In this document: positions 48,904 to 55,941 of the stretch, one piece after another | Layout of the letters: every line of letters starts with the position of its first letter | Position numbering within the stretch: the stretch's first letter is position 1 | From: Isoperla grammatica | Lineage: Eukaryota; Arthropoda; Insecta; Plecoptera; Perlodidae | DNA length: 64,000 nucleotides | Assembly: GCA_945910005.1 (NCBI GenBank) | Contig: OX246743.1 | Coordinates: 13,374,587-13,438,586 of the forward strand | Reading direction: 5' to 3' | Notes under the pieces: model-generated | Database searches by the model: none | What the model was told of the DNA's origin: nothing | What the model saw: the letters and a program-made list of their open reading frames with translations, nothing else | Position numbers and translations under genes: made by a program

Positions 48904-50145
48904 TGAGTACACATCTGATTGATTTCGCTGTTTCCCTCTTCTTTTTGGATTTCTCTCTTGCATATACCCTCCTACTTCATCTCTCGCATCCAGCCTGTCT
49001 TCTTCCAGTTCTTCTTGTCGGCGATTAAACACGTCTATTGCGAACTTCTCAAGTTGTCTGTAGTGATTTTTGCAATTGAGCATCCCTCTAAAGTCTTGTA
49101 ATCTCCTTGCTTCCTTAAGACGTTCTTCATTTAGATGTTCTTTCCTTATGTCCGAATACAGTTCGCAATCTTGCAGTACGTGCCAAATGTCTTCACGGTC
49201 TCCACATCTGCAAACATCATATTGTTCAAGTCCAAGTCTTCTTAGATTCGCTCGAAAAGGGCCGTGTCCTGTTAGCAGGAAGGTAAGTTGCAGACCTGGT
49301 TGAAACCATTCAATCCATGTAGCTCGTTCAATGGTTGATGGTATAAAACTGTGCGTTACTCTACCTTTCTCCGTTTGATCCCACAAGTCCTGCCATTGCT
49401 CTTCACATGTATCAGATATTCTTCTATTCTCGCATCTTATGAATATTCTTCGTTCTCTGTTTAGCAGTCTCGTTGTATTACTTGTAATGTTACCACAGGT
49501 TTTCGCGATATTTTTCTTTACGAAGTATCTGAAACCTGATCTTGTAATTTCTAGATCTAGCGGTAGTTTTCCTGCGAGCACCTGTAACGCTGGAGTGGAG
49601 ACAGTCCTGCAAGCTCTAGTGAGTTGTAGAAGTAATGACCTCTGTATTGACGAGATTATTTGCTGATTTCTTCTCTTGTTTATAGATGTCATCCAGACAG
49701 AGGCACCGTATGTTATTATGGGCACCGCTACCCTGTCGTACAGTATTCCCATAGTTCTATGGTTTAACCCCCAGTTCTTTCTTGCAAGACGTTTTGTCAT
49801 GGCAAATGTATTCAAGATCTTACTTCGTAGGTATTGCAGATGTGGTAAGAACGTTAGCTTATCATCCATCATGAGTCCTAAGTATTTGTATTTATTAACA
49901 AAACCTAGTGATGTTCCGCCGATCTTGATTAGAGGATTTCTATGTTTCGAGAAATGGCCCTTCATCACCATACATTTGGTTTTACTTGTAGATATCGACA
50001 TTTTGTGAAGTTCATTCCATTTCATGGACTTCTTTAGTACCGAATTTGCTTTTTCCTCTAGTTGCCGTCTCGAGTTGCCTTTGATTATTATTACCTTGTC
50101 ATCCGCGTAGCAAATGGTGACTACGTCCTCGTCGATGGTTTCCTC

Positions 50146-50150
50146 TTGCA
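50146..50150. other. LINE breakpoint of the tandem duplication (TTGCA microhomology)
   Basis: TTGCA here is followed by TGGATTCG in the intact element. In the six truncated units it is followed by satellite AATCCAAGCGCC. The satellite partner is TTGCA at 33934-33938, left of unit 1. Five shared bases at an otherwise non-homologous join point to end joining or template switching. Confidence 0.87.
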
Positions 50151-50919
50151 TGGATTCGTCAAAGACGATATTCCACGCAAGAGGGCCCAGAATTGATCCT
50201 TGTGGGCATCCTCTTTGCAAAGGTCTGGTGACTGCATTGTTTCCTGATAGTATTTTGGCATCTCTCTCTGAGAAGTAGTTGTTAACAGTACTATACATTT
50301 CCGGAGAGCATCCCATTATCCGTAGTCGTCTCATAATACTGGGCCACCATACGTGGTCGAATGCTCCAGCAATGTCGATAAAGATACAAAGAACATATTT
50401 TGTGCTCGCTTGATGAATGGTACTCGTTAATAGGTTTATCGCATCTTCCGTTGACTTGTTTTGTCTAAAACCAAATTGGTATTCAGCCTGTAAAGGGCTT
50501 GCGTCATAAGTTTTCTGTATCCTTGCCGCAATTACCCTCTCAAACCATTTCCCGATCATGGGGAGCAGGGTTATCGGCCTGTATGATTCAACCTTGTTTG
50601 CGGGTTTCTCGGCGCTCTTTTTAAGTATTTTAATTACCCCTTGCTTCCATGACCTAGGGAATACTCCCTGTCTCAGACAATCGTTAAATAGGTCCAAGAA
50701 CGCTTGAGGTACAGCCTTCCAGGCATGCCTGATAGTTTCCACCTCAATGCCTTCTTCACCGGGGGCCTTTCCAGTTTTGGCCATCCGCAGTGTAAGATCC
50801 ATCTCTTGCTGCGTGATTTCTTCCTCCCGTCCTGTTCCGGTATAGGCATCGTTATCCATTCTGATCTTGGTTTGTTCTGGAGTTTCCTCTTCTATGTTAT
50901 CTTGCGGAATCATTTTTTC

Positions 50920-50922
50920 TCA
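50920..50922 (-). other. In-frame TGA between endonuclease and reverse transcriptase
   Basis: Plus-strand TCA. Upstream codons read MEAL and downstream codons read EKMIPQ in the same frame, so there is no frameshift. It lies in the linker before the polymerase. The region is absent from the six truncated units, so no sister copy in the window shows whether the codon is a mutation or an element feature. Confidence 0.93.
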
Positions 50923-52159
50923 TAGTGCCTCCATGGATTGCTTCCATGTCTGAGTTTCTGAACCATCAGCTTTCTCCATGGTGTTATACACCTCATCTTG
51001 GCGGAGCTTTCCTCGTGTAATCTTATAGATTAGTCCCCACGGGTCCTCGTTTCCAGTTTGATGGACTAGTTCTTTCCAAGAGTCACTCTTGCTTATTCTT
51101 ATCGCTTTGATGTATTCTTTCCGTTTTTGCTTCTCTTTTTCATATAAGTAATCCACTTCTGTTTGTGATGCATTTTGTTTTCTTTTGACTTTCTGTAGTT
51201 CTTTCCGACTTTTTCTGGTTTCCTGTTTTAATTTGTCCAGCTGCTTGTTCCACCACGGAACTGTCTTATACTTTTTAATTTTCTTTCGCATGGTTTTTTC
51301 ACAGGAGTCAATTATTGCACACGTCAGCCTTCTTTCCTTATCATCAGGCGTACTTAAGGGTGCATCATTATTCCAAACTTCATATTTGTTTTTGAGAATC
51401 CTCTCAAAAGCTTCCCAATCTGCTGTTCTAAGATTGAAAATACTCCTTTGTGTCACCATTTCTGTCACTCCTTGTTGAACATAATGATATGTTATTCCCC
51501 TGTGGTCGCTTGTGCTGACGTCTTCCTTAACTTCCCATTGCGCGATTTTTGTATAACACTGCGAATTAACTATTGTGACGTCAATATTTGACTCGCCGTT
51601 CTTGGTACTGAAAGTGAACAACGGACTGCTGGTATTTACGACGTCCAGTCTCATTTGCATGAGCGCTTGCTCAACCCTTTCTCCTCGCTCATCTTGGTGC
51701 TTCGCAAACCACAGAGGGGAGGCAGAGTTTATGTCGGCTCCTAGTATCATGTCTCTTTGTCCTGCAAATGTTACAAGTCTCTCAATTTCCTCTATATGGG
51801 GCTCAATTTCCTTTTTTGGCGGACAGTATGCCGATGCGACTATCACTTCTCCAAAGGTCCCTTCTATTATAGCCACCGCCATATAGGGCGAGCATAAAGA
51901 GTTAACTTGCGTAACTGTGTAGTCTTTGTTGCGGATAACAATAGCCGCCCAGCATTGCTCTCCTGCTTTCTGCACAATTTTATAACCAACTCCGAAGCCT
52001 TTGATTTTGTCGTTGGTACGATAACTATAGGGTTCCTGTATCAACAGGACATCGATGTTATTCAGCTCTGCGTAGTTTCTAACTTGCGCGATTACCGCCA
52101 CCGACCTTTGAGCATTAATTTGCATAATGCTCATCTCTTTACTTTTCTTTATGGTTTTA

Positions 52160-52167
52160 TTAGCCAT
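52160..52167 (-). promoter_or_regulatory. ORF1/ORF2 overlap, probable translational coupling site
   Basis: On the element strand the eight bases ATGGCTAA contain both the ORF2 start ATG and the ORF1 stop TAA, with ORF2 in a different frame. Overlapping stop/start arrangements are used for termination-coupled reinitiation in some R1-clade elements such as SART1. The role here is inferred from the layout only. Confidence 0.6.
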
Positions 52168-53704
52168 AATTAATTCGTGATATGAGCGCCTCCTTCGCTC
52201 TTTGGTATTCCGGACATTGCGGGTCTCTGTATGAATGCTTATGGTCTCGATTCTTATTCCAGCAGTTTATACATACTGGGCTATTATCTTTTTCTGAGCA
52301 TTCTTGGTGATTGTGGCCATTCTCACCACAGTGTCTACATATTCGCTCTGTTGCACTACAGGCCTTGCTTAGATGGCCATAACTCAGGCACTTGAAGCAA
52401 CGTGGAACCGACAGATATTCCAGCACTCTATGTGACGTATACTTAACATATAGTCGTTCTCTGCGCATTATCTTCTGGAATAATGCTGGGTCCGTTTGAA
52501 ACACTAGGTTTCTATGACCCTCCCTTCTTGTGTTTGTGGTCGAAAATAAGTATGTTATGTTCATCTTGTCTTTCTGTTCTGCGTCGATATTCTTATCAAA
52601 GATATCGTCCACCACTTGTTCATGAGAGATGGAATTGTGCACATCGTAGACTATTAGCCTTGGATTCCCTCTTTTCGGTTCCTCGATCTTGAATCCCAGA
52701 TCCTTTAGCCTTTCACTATCTCTAAGCGTCTGAGCATCCGCTTCCGAATCCAATTCCAGGAGTACTCCCTTATCCCTTATGGTTCGGAGCTGCTTTATTT
52801 TCAGCTGTCGCATATCAGGTAGCAGCTCTGACTCAATTTTATCTTTTATTTGCGTGCTAGATAGATCCGTTGTTTCTATTGCATCGCTTTTCAGCAGAAT
52901 AACCTTCGTTTTCTGGCTCCTGGCTTTTTCTCCGTATCTGTACATCTGCTGGGTACTTCCTGCTTTTACAGACTCAGCATAGCTTTTATGCGTTTCTCCG
53001 GCTATTTCCTGGAGGGTTTTAACGTTATTAATGCATTTAGCTTGCTGGTTTTTGATTTCACTTATATCTTCCTTTAGACTCTTCATGTCAACACCCTGTG
53101 TCTTACACATGTCGTTCATTTTCCGAAAGACCGCTATTATTTGCGTTTCATTCAATTCTCTGTTTTCCTCATCTTTATTTGCCTTTTCAATCAGATCTTT
53201 CTTGATCTCTTTTAGCTCCTTAACGACTTTAGCGGTTTCCTCCCCCATCAGTCTTCTCTCGCTTAGTGCCGATTCCAGCCTCGCATTATCTAGAATAATG
53301 GCATGTACGATCGCTTGCATGTCGTAAATCATGTTGAATATAGCGTTCTTATTTGTCTGCGAGATCCGATCAACCCCGTCGACAAAGTCTCTGAGTAGCT
53401 TTTCGCTTTTGTTAAATTTATTAACGAGAGTTGTCCCTGTTTCTAATGCCTGATCCTGTTGGTTATCCAGCTTCCTTTTTACTTTGCTCTCCATAGCCTG
53501 CTGTGGCTGTTTCTCTCTCTGCTTCTTTTCCTCAGATCTCTGAGTCATGGTTGACTTATTGAAAGCATCGCTGGCATTTCTCCTCTCATAATAAGATGAG
53601 TCATCCGTCCCTTCATCATCAGAGTCAATTGTCCTTTCCTTTTCCATGTCCGTTTCCTTATCCTTTATCACTTTCCTCGTTATTGGTTTGTTTTGAGTAT
53701 TCAT
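52160..53704 (-). CDS. LINE ORF1: nucleic-acid-binding protein with three zinc knuckles
   Basis: 514 residues, intact. The product would bind the element RNA and form the ribonucleoprotein that carries ORF2 protein to the target. Residues 1-85 are highly charged and low in complexity. About 85-245 look alpha-helical and coiled-coil prone, rich in Glu, Lys and Leu heptads, which suggests oligomerisation. About 265-435 form a mixed region containing GNPRLIVYDVHNSISHEQ. Three knuckles close the protein: CFKCLSYGHLSKAC (436-449, CX2CX4HX4C), CRHCGENGHNHQEC (456-469, the same spacing) and a longer CINC...H...C (478-497). Three C-terminal knuckles are the usual R1-clade arrangement. The start ATG (53702-53704) has AAAA before it and is the first Met of the frame. 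Its stop overlaps the ORF2 start. No lesion was seen, so it could be translated if the element is transcribed. Confidence 0.9.
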   Translation of the reverse strand: MNTQNKPITRKVIKDKETDMEKERTIDSDDEGTDDSSYYERRNASDAFNKSTMTQRSEEKKQREKQPQQAMESKVKRKLDNQQDQALETGTTLVNKFNKSEKLLRDFVDGVDRISQTNKNAIFNMIYDMQAIVHAIILDNARLESALSERRLMGEETAKVVKELKEIKKDLIEKANKDEENRELNETQIIAVFRKMNDMCKTQGVDMKSLKEDISEIKNQQAKCINNVKTLQEIAGETHKSYAESVKAGSTQQMYRYGEKARSQKTKVILLKSDAIETTDLSSTQIKDKIESELLPDMRQLKIKQLRTIRDKGVLLELDSEADAQTLRDSERLKDLGFKIEEPKRGNPRLIVYDVHNSISHEQVVDDIFDKNIDAEQKDKMNITYLFSTTNTRREGHRNLVFQTDPALFQKIMRRERLYVKYTSHRVLEYLSVPRCFKCLSYGHLSKACSATERICRHCGENGHNHQECSEKDNSPVCINCWNKNRDHKHSYRDPQCPEYQRAKEALISRINYG

Positions 53705-54207
53705 TTTTGTATCCCACGAGTGTAGACGAAATATTGGTCAACCTCTGCAGAGCGCTTTACAGAAGCAAGGCTTGCGTGTCTCCCCGGGGGCGCCAAATAC
53801 CCGGGGATAAGGCTAGTAAGACCGCTAAATGCACCTTCGATCAATGAACCTTTAGGCCTAGTTCCCAACCTATTAGGTTTGGTGGGTTTAACCAAGCAGT
53901 TTTCCTTCTGCTAGGACCAGCCAATTAAGGCAAGTCCCACCCGGTTCTTAGTTCGGTTAGCGTAAGGGTTTGGGGGATCATATGCACTAGCCAACAATCA
54001 CCCCCGCCCCCCACGTTGCCAACCTTAACAGCCGTACCACGAGAAGGTGAACCATGGGCTAGGAGGGTAAAATACATCGTAAAGGCAGGCTGCTCCAGAT
54101 CCCAGACCAGCTCTTCACCCTTTTCAGGGATCCGGACCGGCCCAGTTTCCAGGGCAACCTAACCCCCGTAGATCCCCCTCCATACCGAGAACTAGCTCAG
54201 TCACGGC
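53705..54207 (-). other. LINE 5' UTR, probable internal-promoter region
   Basis: About 500 bp upstream of ORF1, more GC-rich than the coding part, with C-runs on the plus strand at about 54000-54012 (G-runs on the element strand). Non-LTR elements of this type generally carry their promoter downstream of the transcription start, inside the 5' UTR, but no specific initiator motif can be claimed. The presence of this region and the clean junction with the target duplication indicate a complete 5' end. A short frame at 53701-53895 overlaps the ORF1 start in another frame and has no recognisable domain. Confidence 0.7.
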
Positions 54208-54219
54208 CAATCTCCCCAA
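54208..54219 (+). other. Target-site duplication next to the LINE 5' end
   Basis: CAATCTCCCCAA follows ...TCAGTCACGGC, the last bases of the element, and is itself followed by TGTCCCGATGTGG, the rest of the expanded monomer. It pairs with 48127-48138 and with the outermost copy at 34225-34236. Confidence 0.78.
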
Positions 54220-54989
54220 TGTCCCGATGTGGCTCTCGTCACTCCGCCATACTTGCGGCCCTCTTTGCAATCAGAGCGCCTATTAATCTCCCCGATGTGG
54301 CTCTCGCCACTCCGCCATTCTTGCGGCCCTCTTTGCAATCCAAGCGCCTAACAATCTCCCCAATATGGCTCTCGGCACTCCACCATACTTGCGGCCCTCT
54401 TTGCAATCCAAGCGCCTGACAATCTCTCCAATGTGGCTCTCGCCACTCCGTCATAATTGCGGCCCTCTTTGCAATCAGAGCGCCTATTAATCTCCCTGAT
54501 GTGGCTCTCGCCACTCCAACATTCTTGCGGCCCTGTTTGCAATCCAAGCGCCTAACAATCTCCCCAATATGGATCTCGGCACTCCACCATACTTGCGGCC
54601 CTCTTTGCAATCCAAGCGCCTAACAATCTCCCCAGTGTGGCTCTCGCCACTCCGTCATACTTGCGGCCCTCTTTTCAATCCAAGCGCCTAACAATCTCCC
54701 CAGTGTGGCTCTCGCCACTCCGTCATACTTGCGGCCCTCTTTGCAATCCAAGCGCCTAACAATCTCCCCAATGTGGCTCTCATCACACCGTCATACTTGC
54801 GGCCCTCTTTGCAATCCAAGCGCCTAACAATCTCCCCAGTGTGGCTCTCGCCACTCTATCATACTTGCGGCCCTCTTTTTAATCCAAGCGCCTAACAATC
54901 TCCCCAGTGTGGCTCTCGCCACTCCGTCATACTTGCGGCCCTCTTTGCAATCCAAGCGCCTAACAATCTCCCCAATGTGGCTCTCATCA

Positions 54990-55465
54990 CACCGTCATAC
55001 TTGCGGCCCTCACTGCAATCAGAGCGCCTAACAATCTCACCGATGTGGCACTCGCAACTTCGCCATACTTGCGGCCCTCTTTGCAATCGAAGCGCCTAAC
55101 AATCTCCCCAATGTGGCTTTCGCCACACCGTCATACTTGCGGCCCTCTTTGCAATCCAAGCGCCTTACAATCTCCCCAATGTGGCTCTCGTCACTCCGTC
55201 ATACTTGCGGCCCTCTTTGCAATCCAAGCGCCTAACAATCTCTTCGATGTGGCTCTCGCCACTCCGCCATACTTGCGGCCCTCTTTGCAATCTAAGCGCC
55301 TAACAATCTCCCCAATCTGGCTCTCGTCACTCCACCATACTTGCGGCCCTCTTTGCAATCAAAACGCCTAACAATCTCCCTAATGTGGCTCTCGTCACAC
55401 CTTCATACTTGCGGCCCTCTTTGTTATCCAAGCGCCTAACAATCTCCCCAATGTGGCTCTCGTCA
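54990..55465 (+). repeat. 476-bp tandem duplication, copy 1 (7 monomers)
   Basis: The block from CCCTCACTGCAATCAGAGCG through CTTTGTTATCCAAGCG recurs 476 bp downstream, which is exactly seven monomers. The paralogous stretch at 20.8-21.3 kb has only one copy, so the duplication is local and recent. Confidence 0.8.
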
Positions 55466-55941
55466 CACCGTCATACTTGCGGCCCTCACTGCAATCAGAG
55501 CGCCTAACAATCTCACCGATGTGGCACTCGCAACTTCGCCATACTTGCGGCCCTCTTTGCAATCGAAGCGCCTAACAATCTCCCCAATGTGGCTTTCGCC
55601 ACACCGTCATACTTGCGGCCCTCTTTGCAATCCAAGCGCCTTACAATCTCCCCAATGTGGCTCTCGTCACTCCGTCATACTTGCGGCCCTCTTTGCAACC
55701 CAAGCGCCTAACAATCTCTTCGATGTGGCTCTCGCCACTCCGCCATACTTGCGGCCCTCTTTGCAATCTAAGCGCCTAACAATCTCCCCAATCTGGCTCT
55801 CGTCACTCCACCATACTTGCGGCCCTCTTTGCAATCAAAACGCCTAACAATCTCCCTAATGTGGCTCTCGTCACACCTTCATACTTGCGGCCCTCTTTGT
55901 TATCCAAGCGCCTAACAATCTCCCCAATGTGGCTCTCGTCA
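55466..55941 (+). repeat. 476-bp tandem duplication, copy 2
   Basis: Near-identical to 54,990-55,465. One visible difference is CTTTGCAACCCAAGCG near 55,697 where copy 1 reads CTTTGCAATCCAAGCG. Confidence 0.8.

Larger units (their letters stand above)
33939..50150. repeat. Seven-unit tandem array of a satellite-LINE hybrid repeat
   Basis: Units start at 33939, 36264, 38577, 40894, 43211, 45527 and 47841. Their lengths are 2325, 2313, 2317, 2317, 2316, 2314 and 2310 bp. Each is 298 bp of satellite, a T tract (32, 22, 27, 27, 26, 24 and 20 nt), then the LINE 3' end in minus orientation. Without the T tract, units 3-7 are all 2290 bp, unit 2 is 2291 (one extra C) and unit 1 is 2293 (one extra TTC). 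Every unit-to-unit junction is the same TTGCA shared by LINE and satellite. The seventh unit continues into the complete element. This is tandem amplification of one rearranged segment. Confidence 0.93.
48862..52167 (-). pseudogene. LINE ORF2: endonuclease-reverse transcriptase with one in-frame TGA
   Basis: 1102 codons including the final stop, and one premature TGA at codon 416 (50920-50922). The APE-like endonuclease occupies about residues 13-230: N18 (QINAQRS), E45 (QEPY), Y114 (SAYCPP), D145/N147 (GADINSASPLW), D196 (SNIDVT) and D221/H222 (STSDH) are all present. It would nick the target. After the stop, the reverse transcriptase is complete: SYRPITLLP (about 528), QFGFRQNKST (about 564), FIDIAGAFD with the first catalytic Asp (about 598), RGCPQGSILGP (about 652) and CYADD (about 686). 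A CRCGDREDIWHVLQDC finger follows near 986 and the protein ends in nine Glu plus DEDW. The start ATG (52165-52167) has A at -3 and overlaps the end of ORF1. Both halves share one frame, so the only visible lesion is the nonsense codon. Natural readthrough cannot be excluded. Confidence 0.9.
48139..54207 (-). mobile_element. Full-length R1-clade LINE with 5' UTR, ORF1, ORF2 and poly(A)
   Basis: A 6.07-kb element in minus orientation: 5' UTR 54207-53705, ORF1 53704-52160, ORF2 52167-48862, 3' UTR 48861-48159 and a 20-nt poly(A) (T tract at 48139-48158). The 12-13 bp direct repeat CAATCTCCCCAA flanks it (48127-48138 and 54208-54219), a length in keeping with R1-type target duplications. R1-clade assignment rests on the ORF1 zinc knuckles, the SPLW endonuclease motif, the YADD polymerase and the C-terminal CX1CX7HX4C finger. 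No RNase H domain was recognised. One internal TGA interrupts ORF2; otherwise the element looks complete and young. Family identity (TRAS, SART, R1 or other) cannot be settled by eye. Confidence 0.93.

Noticed and set aside
48417..50008. Plus-strand frames of 60-110 codons opposite the LINE 3' half, repeated in every unit
   Set aside because: Antisense shadows of ORF2 and its 3' UTR. Their repetition only reflects the tandem units.
50911..50922. Frameshift between endonuclease and reverse transcriptase
   Set aside because: The two open stretches are in the same frame (52167 and 50913 differ by a multiple of three). The interruption is a single TGA.
53701..53895. 64-codon frame over the LINE 5' UTR as an additional small ORF
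   Set aside because: Different frame from ORF1, no domain, and it ends at the ORF1 start. It lies in the leader and has no supporting evidence.
53988..54013. Similarity of CAACAATCACCCCC in the LINE 5' UTR to the satellite AACAATCTCCCC as captured target sequence
   Set aside because: Only about ten shared bases with no further match on either side. Chance is the simpler explanation.
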